DNA from: Fervidicoccaceae archaeon
Lineage (GTDB): Archaea; Thermoproteota; Thermoprotei_A; Sulfolobales; Fervidicoccaceae
Direction: 5' to 3'
Assembly (NCBI GenBank): GCA_038734945.1
Contig: JAVYOA010000009.1
Span: 186,001-250,000, forward strand
Length of the DNA: 64,000 nucleotides
Below are positions 1-7,969 of the stretch, piece after piece. The translations under genes and the position numbers were made by a program. How positions within the stretch are numbered: the stretch's first letter is position 1; every line of letters starts with the position of its first letter. The notes under the pieces were generated by a model. The model had not been told where the DNA came from. It was given only the letters and a program-made list of their open reading frames with translations, and searched no databases.

Positions 1-93
1 TGATGAGATCTCCAACTTTTTCCCCCACTCACATTACACCTCGTTCTTTATACTGCACGCATGAGATTATTAAGGATAATATCTTTTCAGCAG

Positions 94-1425
94 CTATCCA
101 TATAAATACACGAGAATGGAGTAGATTCCCAGCACGACAGCTGGGGGAATTGAGCACAATATCACAATTTCAACATCTTCTTTTTTCCTGGATGAAACTA
201 ACGCATAAATTATTTTGTTCGCAATAGCTGCTGATATGGAGAGAAGCGATCCTGTGCTGATTATTCTCATGTCAACAGTGTTGCCCAATGATAGAAGGGA
301 GAGGACTGTTGCCAAAGCATTGACAAGACCCCCCATGAATGATGTTATAAATATAGCATAGCTACCGAAAAACATTGCCACCAGCTTCACTACTATGAGT
401 ATAAACACGTATAATGAGACTCCAACCAGGGCAAGCTTCATATTGAGGGGGCTTGTTATTTTCATTTCTCTATCACTACCATTTCCATCTCTCAGTCTGC
501 GTGAAATGAAATACGCTAGTGAGAAAAGAATTGCTAGACTAAGCATAACTCCAATTAGGACAACTGAGGCAAACCGCACATAGTCCTTTGGTCCTAGAAA
601 CGCAAGGGCGCTTACAAGAACTGTTATTCCAACTCTTATTATCATGGCAGCATTATCTACAGCCACAACTGGCACAAGTATTTTTTCTGTCAAATTCATT
701 TTTAGCAAGTTCATCAATGTCGCTTCACTGTTTATTAGACCTCCTAGGAAGGAGACAATGGGAAGAGACTTTGAGCCAATGATTTTGTACGTCATATAGC
801 TCAAATAAGAAATGGCAAGCACTAAAGCAAAGAATATGTACAGACCCTTGAGACTTAGACCCCAAATAACATAGTTAGTACCAAATGCTAGGGGTCCAAG
901 TATGAACACTATAAATCCAAGTTCAAGTCCGGCCGATAAATCCTCATAGCTCAATTTCTCTACCGAAGCTGTTACAGCTTTCTTTATAGCAAGAATGCCG
1001 GCAATTAGGAAAGTCAAGCTCATGGAAATAATATAGAACCCATAGCCTGTTAGAAATCCAACAACGAAAGTCAATATGAAGACAAAGTAGCTCGTCAAGC
1101 CAGTCATTCCGGATACAAACATTCTATAGCGTATGTAGAAAGCGAGAACCAGCCCAATGAATACCAGACTGAGAGCAGAGAGAAAGAGACCTGAGTATTG
1201 AGAGACCTGAATCTTTCCACTGAGTACGAGAGCAATTACTGTTCCAAGCAAGCTCATTAGTCCATATGTCCTCACGCCTGGGATTTCTTCTCCAACTTTT
1301 TCCTTTTCAATATGTTCTAGCCTAACTTTATACCTCTCCAGGCCAAGTAGACCCCCTTCCAGAAATGAAATCAGAAGAGTTATTATCACATCGATATCAG
1401 TCTCGGTGACTTGGAAGGAAATCAA
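94..1425 (-). CDS. MgtC/SapB and DUF4010 family membrane protein
   Basis: A 443-residue polytopic membrane protein. The N-terminus carries the MgtC/SapB-type signature GGLLGLERYK near residues 24-33, followed by a YGLMSLLGTV membrane segment. About ten further hydrophobic segments match the DUF4010 domain usual in this fusion family, including a conserved stretch SFLGGLINSEAT near residue 225. The start is TTG, with a GAGGGA SD site about 7 bases upstream. A TATA-like element near 1520-1530 on this strand predicts a leader of about 75 nt. Family members are linked to magnesium or acid stress, but transport has not been shown for most, so the substrate is unknown. The gene is transcribed alone and its end lies near the window edge. 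Confidence 0.8.
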   Translation of the reverse strand: MISFQVTETDIDVIITLLISFLEGGLLGLERYKVRLEHIEKEKVGEEIPGVRTYGLMSLLGTVIALVLSGKIQVSQYSGLFLSALSLVFIGLVLAFYIRYRMFVSGMTGLTSYFVFILTFVVGFLTGYGFYIISMSLTFLIAGILAIKKAVTASVEKLSYEDLSAGLELGFIVFILGPLAFGTNYVIWGLSLKGLYIFFALVLAISYLSYMTYKIIGSKSLPIVSFLGGLINSEATLMNLLKMNLTEKILVPVVAVDNAAMIIRVGITVLVSALAFLGPKDYVRFASVVLIGVMLSLAILFSLAYFISRRLRDGNGSDREMKITSPLNMKLALVGVSLYVFILIVVKLVAMFFGSYAIFITSFMGGLVNALATVLSLLSLGNTVDMRIISTGSLLSISAAIANKIIYALVSSRKKEDVEIVILCSIPPAVVLGIYSILVYLYG

Positions 1426-1543
1426 TTCTTATCCCTCAGCTGGGATTCTTGGACTCATCCGCATATTGCGTCATAGATAGGGCAATCATCATTTTAAAGC
1501 TTCTCTACTAACTAAATAGAATTATAAGTTTTACTAAATATAT

Positions 1544-2044
1544 TTAGCTTTCTTTAGAAGAGGCTTCGCTTAGCTTTCTGACTTCTCTCTCGATTTCTGG
1601 AAGCAGTCTAAGAAGAGTGGAAAGGGGGAAAACGAAGAAGCTCTCTGGAATGGAGAGAGTTTGGTGGAACTTATTATTTGTATTTAAATGCATCTTCTTC
1701 TCGATTCTGAATGGAAGAACTCTGATCTTAATCTCTTTCTCAGACCTCTTCGCAACAAAAAAGGAAAAAATATTATCAGTCTCTATAAATGCTCCGGTTT
1801 GCAGTTTTCCAGCCTCCTTCCCCCAGCACTTTATATCTATTAATGAGTAGCCCTCGAGCGTGTTCTGAAGAATTTTGCCTAAAAGCTCCTCTACCCTCTC
1901 GCATTGTACATTGAATCTCACGCTTAGCAGCTTATCATCATGATAAAAATTTAAACCAGCTTCGGATAGCTTCTCTATGATCAGGGAATGAGAGAGAAAG
2001 TCTTTGGAGAAAACCGTTATCTTGTTCCAGCACAAGCACTTCAT
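1544..2044 (-). CDS. Hypothetical protein
   Basis: A soluble protein of about 166 residues that I do not recognise. It is rich in Lys, Glu and Phe, has no clear membrane segment, and has Cys residues near its N-terminus. The ATG at 2044 is preferred over the GTG at 2053 because a GGTG SD-like site lies 6 bases before it. It stands about 35 bp downstream of two tandem C/D-box sRNA genes on the same strand, so it may be read from the same transcript. An opposite-strand frame overlaps it but shows no protein-like composition. No function can be assigned. Confidence 0.6.
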   Translation of the reverse strand: MKCLCWNKITVFSKDFLSHSLIIEKLSEAGLNFYHDDKLLSVRFNVQCERVEELLGKILQNTLEGYSLIDIKCWGKEAGKLQTGAFIETDNIFSFFVAKRSEKEIKIRVLPFRIEKKMHLNTNNKFHQTLSIPESFFVFPLSTLLRLLPEIEREVRKLSEASSKES

Positions 2045-2077
2045 TTTGTACACCGTTTTCCTAGCTTTGACCTTTTA

Positions 2078-2143
2078 TCACTCAGGCGGGGATAACGCCT
2101 TCATTGCCAGCTGGCTCGAGCCTTCTAAGCTTCATCATCGTGA
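2078..2143 (-). ncRNA. C/D-box sRNA (second of a tandem pair)
   Basis: Read on the minus strand it has a perfect C box ATGATGA (2138-2132), a degenerate C' AATGAAG near 2105-2099 and a D box CTGA (2085-2082). The ends TCAC (2143-2140) and GTGA (2081-2078) pair, closing the kink-turn. The guide before the D box is complementary to GCGGGGATAACG, and GGGGATAAC resembles the conserved GGGAUAAC segment of 23S rRNA beside the peptidyl-transferase centre. The D' box is unclear, lying in CTCGAGCCAGCTGG. C/D sRNAs guide 2'-O-methylation with L7Ae, Nop5 and fibrillarin. The box pattern is seen directly; the target is inferred. Confidence 0.68.
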
Positions 2144-2155
2144 AGCAATTGGCAA

Positions 2156-2217
2156 AGCGCTCAGCAACACAGGCCCACATCATTCTGTCAGCTTCTTTAC
2201 ACTATCATCAACGCGCT
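2156..2217 (-). ncRNA. C/D-box sRNA (first of a tandem pair)
   Basis: Near-ideal archaeal C/D sRNA of 62 nt on the minus strand. It has C box TTGATGA (2211-2205), D' CTGA (2191-2188), C' ATGATGT (2183-2177) and D CTGA (2164-2161). Guides are 13 and 12 nt, the usual archaeal spacing. A 5-bp terminal stem AGCGC/GCGCT closes the kink-turn. The D guide is complementary to CAACACAGGCCC, resembling the AACACAGG segment of 23S rRNA domain IV. The D' guide is complementary to CTTCTTTACACTA; I cannot name its target. It lies 12 bp from a second C/D sRNA on the same strand, so the two are probably processed from one transcript. Confidence 0.82.
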
Positions 2218-2465
2218 TCCAAGATACTATTAAAGTATTTGGGTAAAAATAATTTTCACTGCCTTTGATCCTAGCTTTATTGTTCGATATCCCAGAAGAT
2301 TACGAATTTAGATTTGACGATATTGAAGCAATGAGAAAAGACTTAAAGAATAGCACTCACAATAAAAAAACCATAACCCGAAACGTCCACAATATTTGAA
2401 ATAAAAATCCTTTCAGGCTCGAAAGATCACATATGAGTAATTTAGGCACACTGAGGTAAGCTAAA
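2218..2465. other. Intergenic stretch with a weak 44-codon frame
   Basis: Intergenic DNA between the sRNA pair and the zinc-finger gene. It must hold the promoter for the sRNAs (leftward) and for the iron operon (rightward), but I see no strong TATA box for either. A plus-strand frame at 2265-2399 starts with TTG and encodes 44 residues with a credible composition (acidic, then basic). It has no SD site and no recognisable motif, and may be a gene remnant. A GAGGTA site at 2452-2457 is the SD for the next gene. Nothing else stands out. Confidence 0.4.
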
Positions 2466-2699
2466 TTGGCTATCAGGCACAAATGCATTGTATGTGGTAA
2501 GGTATTTCATGAGGGTCAGGGGTATGTACTAACGAGAGGTAATATCGTACTGGAATTTCATTCGAGCAAATGCCTTTCCAAATTCTTCTCCAGAGTTTTC
2601 TATGACTCCACCGATATCACATGTATTAATGAAACCATTAAAAAGCTCCTTGAGGAATATCGAGAGCTTGAGGAGAGAAGAGAGAAGAAGCTGGAATAG
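2466..2699 (+). CDS. Small TRASH/L24e-like zinc-finger protein
   Basis: A 77-residue protein with an N-terminal treble-clef-like finger: CIVC at residues 7-10 and FHSSKC at 31-36. This matches the CxxC...FCSSKC pattern of ribosomal protein L24e and TRASH metal-binding domains, with His in place of the third Cys. The C-terminal half is a charged helix (LLEEYRELEERREKKLE). The TTG start has a GAGGTA SD site about 8 bases upstream. It ends a few bases before the ferritin-like/VIT1 gene and is probably co-transcribed. TRASH-type fingers often act in metal sensing or handling, so a role with the neighbouring iron transporter is a reasonable inference. Confidence 0.68.
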   Translation: MAIRHKCIVCGKVFHEGQGYVLTRGNIVLEFHSSKCLSKFFSRVFYDSTDITCINETIKKLLEEYRELEERREKKLE

Positions 2700-2714
2700 C
2701 TGGTGGGCCAGGCA

Positions 2715-3608
2715 ATGGATGATCTGAAGAATAGCTTGGAGAAGTTCTGCATAGACGAATACGTTGATAGCAAAATATATGAAGCTCTTGCCAAGCAGGA
2801 GAAGGATTCAAGGAAAAGAGAAGTTCTCCAGAGGATGAGCTTGGAGGAAAGACAGCATTATGAATTCTGGAAAAGCTTGATAGGATCAGAATGCAGGACA
2901 ACAGGAATCAAAAGAAAAATATTAACTATGCTGATGTTGAGAAAGTTATTTGGACTAACATTCACTTCGCTTTTTCTGGAAAGACATGAAGCCGAAGTTG
3001 TGGAGGCATATGAGAGCATAGCACAGAAGCTTCCACAGCAGTTCTCCAAGATGCTTGAAAAAATTATAGAGGAAGAGGAAAAGCACGAGAGGGAAACGAT
3101 ATCAGAAATAGATGAGAGGATCGTGAAATATATGAGCTTCGTTATACTAGGCCTTGCAGATGCTATTGTTGAGATCAATGGAGTGCATGCCGGTTTTCTA
3201 GGTGTTACTGAGTCCACAATAGTTACTGGCATAGCTGGCCTTGTAGTTGGATTATCTGCAGCAATATCTATGGCTTCAGCAGCCTATCTCCAAGCAAAAC
3301 ATGAAGCAGGAAAATCTCCCAAGACCTCCGCATTGATGACAGGAGTGGCTTATATACTTGCTGTCGTTGCTCTTGCTCTTCCCTATTTTATCATAAGGCA
3401 CATGCTCTCTGCTTTTGCCATCTCTGTTAGTCTAGGAATAGCTATGATAGCGGGCTTCACATTCTACGCTTCTGTCCTGCAGGACAAGAAATTTACAAGG
3501 GAATTCCTCGAATCCGTTGTTCTAATGATGGGGACGGCTCTAGCTTCTTATCTGTTTGGAGATTTGCTTGGAACTGTATTTGGAATAAGGGGCCTCTTAG
3601 GACCTTGA
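2715..3608 (+). CDS. Rubrerythrin-like domain fused to VIT1/CCC1 transporter
   Basis: A fusion of about 297 residues. Residues ~1-130 form a ferritin-like four-helix domain with di-iron ligand motifs: EERQH near 44-48, an Glu/His-rich ERHEAEVVEAYES, and EEEEKHE near 115-121. The remainder is a VIT1/CCC1-type iron/manganese transporter with about five membrane segments, including GLADAIVEINGVHAGF and GLSAAISMASAAYLQAK. This architecture is known for archaeal and bacterial iron exporters in which the cytosolic domain binds iron. The ATG at 2715 is chosen because GGTGG lies 8 bases before it; a GTG at 2703 is the alternative. It follows the zinc-finger gene and runs convergently into sufB 19 bp away. 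Confidence 0.85.
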   Translation: MDDLKNSLEKFCIDEYVDSKIYEALAKQEKDSRKREVLQRMSLEERQHYEFWKSLIGSECRTTGIKRKILTMLMLRKLFGLTFTSLFLERHEAEVVEAYESIAQKLPQQFSKMLEKIIEEEEKHERETISEIDERIVKYMSFVILGLADAIVEINGVHAGFLGVTESTIVTGIAGLVVGLSAAISMASAAYLQAKHEAGKSPKTSALMTGVAYILAVVALALPYFIIRHMLSAFAISVSLGIAMIAGFTFYASVLQDKKFTREFLESVVLMMGTALASYLFGDLLGTVFGIRGLLGP

Positions 3609-3627
3609 TCGTTTTTTCATATGGAAA

Positions 3628-4710
3628 TCATCCCTTTGCTTTGCTAATTCTTTCCAATATTGAGTCAACAGCACCTTTCATTGTTCTCGGAAGCTCTGAG
3701 AAACCTGTTTCCAAAAATCCCCTTATTAGCAGTGAAATCGCCTCGTCCTCGCTGAAACCCTTTGTCTCCAAATACTCAAGCTCCTCTCTCTTTATTTTCC
3801 CTATGCTAGCCTCATGAGTTAGTTCAGCATCACTGGATCTCGAGTTAAGCTCTGGAATAGATATTACTTCCGAGCCCTCATCAAGAGTTATTCCTCTACA
3901 TTCAATGTGCCCTTTTACCATTTTTCCTGATGCAAATATCCTAGCCTTTGACCTTATTTTGCTCCTGTTCCTCGCCAAAAGCCTGGATATCATTTGGGAT
4001 GAAGATCCAGATCCGTTCAGAAAAACTTCCGTACTATAAGAAAGTGAGCTTTCCCCACTACCTGCAACAATCTGATCTATTCTCGATGCTGAGTTATTTC
4101 CATCTTGATGAATTGCTGTATTGAAGGAAATTGATTTGGCTTCAGAATAGTTTATGTACAAATCCTGATAGACACCATTATCTTCGATCTCTGCAGCAGT
4201 AAATGCCGAAACGTTTATGCCTGGAAGCCAGTTGTGAAGCATTATTTTGGTGAACTTAGCGTTCCGCATAACATGTATCTCCTCTAAGCTCGAATGAACA
4301 GCTTCATTGACTAAGGTAAAACAACCAGAGACTCCAACAGCACTTGCTCCATCATCTACAACCGTCAAGTTATATACTTTCTGAATCACCCCTCCTCTTC
4401 CAAGAACAAAGCAATTAAATATTGGCTCTTCAACAACAGTTCCCTTAGGCACATATAGAAATATCCCACTGTCAACACGCCTTAAGTCTCCCTGAATTCT
4501 CTTGAAGGCAAATTTTTCAAAGATATCCGGATGCTCCTTTTCTGCCTCATGTATTTCCATATAAATGACTCCCAGCTGCTCCAATCTCTTAGCAATTTTC
4601 TTGTAAGCGAAGGATTCGTTTAAAACAACCCCCCCTCCCTTTTCTAGGTCAAGTCCAAGCTCCTTTGCTCTGGAAATAGCATCTCTAAGCTTATTTTCTT
4701 CCCTGTTCAT
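3628..4710 (-). CDS. sufB: SufB/SufD family Fe-S cluster scaffold protein
   Basis: A 360-residue SufB/D-family protein. The C-terminal two thirds show the right-handed beta-helix core typical of the family, including KIMLHNWLPGINVSAFTAAE, INYSEAKSISFNTAIHQDG and HIECRGITLDEGSEVISIPE, followed by LTHEASIGKI and a helical end GFSEDEAISLLIRGFLETGF. It is shorter than bacterial SufB (about 470-495 residues), as in archaeal SufBC systems with a single B/D subunit. It lies 3 bp downstream of sufC in one operon. SufB with SufC assembles Fe-S clusters in the cytosol. No separate sufD, sufS or sufU is present in the window. Confidence 0.9.
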   Translation of the reverse strand: MNREENKLRDAISRAKELGLDLEKGGGVVLNESFAYKKIAKRLEQLGVIYMEIHEAEKEHPDIFEKFAFKRIQGDLRRVDSGIFLYVPKGTVVEEPIFNCFVLGRGGVIQKVYNLTVVDDGASAVGVSGCFTLVNEAVHSSLEEIHVMRNAKFTKIMLHNWLPGINVSAFTAAEIEDNGVYQDLYINYSEAKSISFNTAIHQDGNNSASRIDQIVAGSGESSLSYSTEVFLNGSGSSSQMISRLLARNRSKIRSKARIFASGKMVKGHIECRGITLDEGSEVISIPELNSRSSDAELTHEASIGKIKREELEYLETKGFSEDEAISLLIRGFLETGFSELPRTMKGAVDSILERISKAKG

Positions 4711-4713
4711 TTC

Positions 4714-5442
4714 CTAACCCTCCCCCTCCACACTGAAGTTGCTGTAGCCTTCAGAAATCACGGTTCTGAGCATTTTCTTAGCATCACCGCCGGGAGAAAT
4801 CTTCCCTCCTATCATGATATATCCTCTCCCCAATTTCCTGAGAAATCTGCTCAACAATCCAGCATGTGTGACCAAGAGGACTGCTACCCCCCTTATAGCA
4901 AGATCATCTATTAACCTCGCAATTCTCTTAACAGAATCAATGTCAACTCCACTGTCGGGCTCATCTAGGAGTGCTACTTTCGGCTTTGAAAGGAGAATCG
5001 TAGCCATTTCAACTCTCTTCATCTCCCCTCCACTGAATCCAGAGAAAGCAGGTCGCTCCAAAAGATGTGGAATCATTGTTTCGGACACTATGCTTTGTAT
5101 TTCACTCTGCGTTCCATAAATATTTGAAATTTTTTCGAATAGCCAGCTAGTTTTCAGTGAGATAGGAGGAGGAGACTGGTTGGCTATTGCTATACCATTG
5201 CGAGCTCTCTCCCAGGGCGGGAGATCTGTTATGTCCTTTGAGTAAAGGAGAATTCTCCCCTCTTTAATTCTATAATTGGGCAATCCCATAATTGTCTTTA
5301 GGAGAGAGGTCTTTCCACTCCCATTCGGTCCCATGAGGACAACTATCTCGCCTGGATTCACATCTAGGCTAGCATTTCTTATTACTAGTTTCCCATTCAC
5401 CTCAACGCTGAGATTTTCAACTGCGAGGGCCCTTTGCTGCAA
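4714..5442 (-). CDS. sufC: SufC, ABC-type ATPase of Fe-S cluster assembly
   Basis: A SufC ATPase of about 242 residues. Walker A is GPNGSGKTS, the family-specific signature is FSGGEMKRVEMATIL and Walker B is VALLDEPDSGVDID, with the switch His in LLVTHAG. SufC drives cluster assembly on its SufB partner, encoded directly downstream. The TTG at 5442 is chosen because GGGTGAAGG lies 5-6 bases before it and it gives a normal SufC N-terminus. The frame stays open to a GTG at 5478, which would add 12 residues and lacks a good SD. The upstream 120 bp are shared with the divergent molybdo-hydroxylase operon. Confidence 0.9.
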   Translation of the reverse strand: MQQRALAVENLSVEVNGKLVIRNASLDVNPGEIVVLMGPNGSGKTSLLKTIMGLPNYRIKEGRILLYSKDITDLPPWERARNGIAIANQSPPPISLKTSWLFEKISNIYGTQSEIQSIVSETMIPHLLERPAFSGFSGGEMKRVEMATILLSKPKVALLDEPDSGVDIDSVKRIARLIDDLAIRGVAVLLVTHAGLLSRFLRKLGRGYIMIGGKISPGGDAKKMLRTVISEGYSNFSVEGEG

Positions 5443-5578
5443 AACCTTCACCCGGCCATCGAATAAGACTATTTCCACCTGAAGAGAATATAAGCTTCTT
5501 TCATCGTCATTCCAAAAATTTTCTGAAAAACAGCAAGTTTGCCAAATGGCTGCAGCTGTTTAAGTAAGCAAACTATAG

Positions 5579-5600
5579 TTTTAAATATAAACATTTAAAA
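5579..5600 (+). promoter_or_regulatory. Probable TATA box of the first molybdo-hydroxylase operon
   Basis: TTTTAAATATAA at 5579-5590 is a strong archaeal TATA element directly followed by AAACATTTAAAA (5589-5600). Initiation about 25 bases downstream would fall near 5608-5615, after the first in-frame ATG (5601) and before the SD-preceded TTG at 5634. This argues for TTG as the true start. The same 12-mer AAACATTTAAAA follows the TATA box upstream of hyuA (24212-24223), hinting at a shared operator, although both regions are very AT-rich. Confidence 0.5.
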
Positions 5601-5633
5601 ATGATATTTTATGGCAATAAAGGTGGGTATCCC

Positions 5634-7964
5634 TTGGCTTCTATTGACTTGGAAAGGCTAATGAACAAATGGCTTCAGGCATCAGAATTCTATGTGGTTG
5701 GGAAAAGGGTGGAAAGAACAGATAGTCTAGAGAAGGCTATGGGTATAACAAAATTTACCGAGGATTTCTATATGAAAGACATGCTATTTGTGAAGCAGAT
5801 CCTCAGCAAGCATCCTCATGCCAGGATAGTTTCCATAGATGATTCTGAAGCTAGAAGAGTAAATGGATTTTTGCGAATCGTCAGGGCCTCAGATATACCT
5901 GGAGAAAATCAGGTAGGTTATTCGCTCCCTGATCAACCACTTCTTGCTCACAAAAAGGTCAGATATGTTGGTGAACCAGTAGCCTTGGTGATAGCTAGAG
6001 ATTTCGAATCTGCTATAGAGGCTTCCAGGCTTGTAAGCGTAAGCTATGAACCCATTCCCTATATCATTAATGCAGAGGAGGCAATCAGAGAGAAAAACAT
6101 CCTAGTTCACGAGGAGAACGGCTCCAACATAGCATTCAGGACAAAGGTGAGGAAGGGAGACGTTGAAAAGGGATTTTCCGAATCTCATGTGGTTGTTGAA
6201 AACACATATAGAACAGCTCATCAAGAGCATGCCTATTTGGAAACTGAGGCCGCTATAGCAATTCCAGGCCTCGAAGGAAAGCTCACAATAATTTCTCCTT
6301 CTCAGTATCCTCATCTTACACAAAAAATTGTTTCCAAGGTACTTGGTCTGCCGGCGAGTTCTATAAGAGTTATCGTTCCATATTTAGGAGGGGGATTTGG
6401 TGGAAAAGACGATCAGGGCCCGCTCACATCCGCGAAGGCAGCTCTTGTTTCATATCTTACAGGAAAGCCATCCTTTATAATATATTCAAGAGAAGAGAGC
6501 ATTGCAGTTCATCCAAAAAGAGAAGCCACAACAATAAGGTACAAGAGCGGAGCAGATGCTGAAGGAAAGTTGAAGGCAATAGAAGTGGAAATAATTCATG
6601 ATACAGGGGCATATGCAAACAGAGGACCATTCATACTTTGGAGAGCCACCATGCATGCCTCAGGGCCATATGAGGTGCCCAATGCGAAGGTAGACGGTTA
6701 TTGCGTCTATACTAACAAAATCTATCAGGGATCATTCAGAGGCTTTGGAAACCCCTCGGTCCAGTTCGCAGCGGAAAGCCAAATGGACATTCTTGCTGAG
6801 AAGCTGGGAATTGATCCCCTTGACATTAGACTTAAGAATATTCTGACTCCTGGAGCAAGAACGATCACTGGGCAGGAGCTGGATTCTTCTGTAGGAATTA
6901 AGGATGCCCTAGAGGCTGTTGCAAAAAGAGCAGAATGGAGAGAAAAACGAATTGCATATTCAAGAGAGAGAGGCACACTCAGGAGGGGAATTGGAATAGG
7001 AGTGGCTTGGCATGGAATAAGTACATCTAGAGGTGTTCCCGACTGGTCTGCAGGAACTGTTAAAATAGAACCAGACGGTTCCGTTTCGGTTCTCGTAGGA
7101 ATTGTTGAAATAGGACAGGGATCTCCTTCGTCTTCACACAGACAGATAGTCGCTGAGGTGCTGGGAGCACCTCTCAACATGGTTCACGTCTACTTTGGAA
7201 CTTCAGATGCTCCCGACGGAGGTGCAACCCATGCCTCTAGAGGTACAGGCATAGGTGCTATCGGCATCTATGTTGCATCTATAGAACTTAGAGAGAGACT
7301 AAATGCTCTTGCAGCAAAGCTGTTGGAAACTGAACCAGAGGATATTTCAATTAGCGACGGGATAGTATCATCGAAATCTGATCCCTCTAAGAGGATTAGT
7401 TGGACCGAGCTTATTAAGAAAGCATATTCTAGCGGTATCAACATGACAGCTTCAGGGTATTTCTTTTTACCGAAAGGAAAGTTTTACGACGATATTGGTC
7501 AGGGATTTGCCTATATTTCCTATAGCTACATGGCATTAATAACTGAGGTCCAGGTAGATACGGAGACCGGAGAAGTGAAAGTTCTCAAAGTTTATCCAGC
7601 AATTTCTGCTGGGAAGGTGATAAATCCAGTGCAGGTAGAGGGTCAGATCGAGGGAGGGTTTGTCCAGGGCATGGGAATGGCCCTCATGGAATCTCTCTCT
7701 TTCAATGAAAGAGGAGAGATAGTGAACAAAGACCTAACTGATTATGTGATTCCATCGTCACTCGATGCTCCAGAAATAGAAGAGCCAATTTTCATAGAGG
7801 ACAGATTCAAGTATGGTCCTCTAGGAGCAAAAGGAGTCGGTGAGATGGCTCTAATACCTGCTCCCGCCTCTATAGCAAATGCCGTATCGCATGCTATTGG
7901 AAAAAGAGTAGTGGAACTACCTATTACAGCAGAAAAAGTTCTAAAATTAATAGAGGGGAGGTGA
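5634..7964 (+). CDS. Xanthine dehydrogenase-family molybdenum-binding subunit (copy 1)
   Basis: Large molybdopterin-binding subunit of an aldehyde oxidoreductase/xanthine dehydrogenase-type hydroxylase, about 776 residues. Visible family motifs are GGGFGGKDDQGP, SFRGFGNPS, VGIVEIGQGSPSS and the C-terminal GPLGAKGVGEMAL, whose Glu is the expected catalytic base. The form I CO dehydrogenase active-site motif AYRCSFR is absent. The enzyme hydroxylates an aldehyde or N-heterocycle; the substrate cannot be read from sequence, but purine and pyrimidine genes nearby favour a nucleobase. TTG 5634 follows GGTGGG with 6-base spacing; ATG 5601 is the longer alternative but lies too close to the TATA box. 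It is the first gene of an L-M-S operon. Confidence 0.88.
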   Translation: MASIDLERLMNKWLQASEFYVVGKRVERTDSLEKAMGITKFTEDFYMKDMLFVKQILSKHPHARIVSIDDSEARRVNGFLRIVRASDIPGENQVGYSLPDQPLLAHKKVRYVGEPVALVIARDFESAIEASRLVSVSYEPIPYIINAEEAIREKNILVHEENGSNIAFRTKVRKGDVEKGFSESHVVVENTYRTAHQEHAYLETEAAIAIPGLEGKLTIISPSQYPHLTQKIVSKVLGLPASSIRVIVPYLGGGFGGKDDQGPLTSAKAALVSYLTGKPSFIIYSREESIAVHPKREATTIRYKSGADAEGKLKAIEVEIIHDTGAYANRGPFILWRATMHASGPYEVPNAKVDGYCVYTNKIYQGSFRGFGNPSVQFAAESQMDILAEKLGIDPLDIRLKNILTPGARTITGQELDSSVGIKDALEAVAKRAEWREKRIAYSRERGTLRRGIGIGVAWHGISTSRGVPDWSAGTVKIEPDGSVSVLVGIVEIGQGSPSSSHRQIVAEVLGAPLNMVHVYFGTSDAPDGGATHASRGTGIGAIGIYVASIELRERLNALAAKLLETEPEDISISDGIVSSKSDPSKRISWTELIKKAYSSGINMTASGYFFLPKGKFYDDIGQGFAYISYSYMALITEVQVDTETGEVKVLKVYPAISAGKVINPVQVEGQIEGGFVQGMGMALMESLSFNERGEIVNKDLTDYVIPSSLDAPEIEEPIFIEDRFKYGPLGAKGVGEMALIPAPASIANAVSHAIGKRVVELPITAEKVLKLIEGR

Positions 7965-7969
7965 GTAAT

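Noticed and set aside
3-227. Plus-strand 74-residue frame at the left edge
   Set aside because: It overlaps the 3' end of the DUF4010 gene on the other strand, has no SD site and no recognisable composition.
1436-1492. C/D-like boxes (ATGATGA ... CTGA, minus strand) in the mgtC leader
   Set aside because: The termini do not pair, D' is poor and the CTGA overlaps the SD region of the downstream gene; kept only as a weak possibility.
2004-2246. Plus-strand 80-residue frame
   Set aside because: It runs antisense through both C/D sRNA genes and the start of the unknown gene; the RNA features explain the sequence better.
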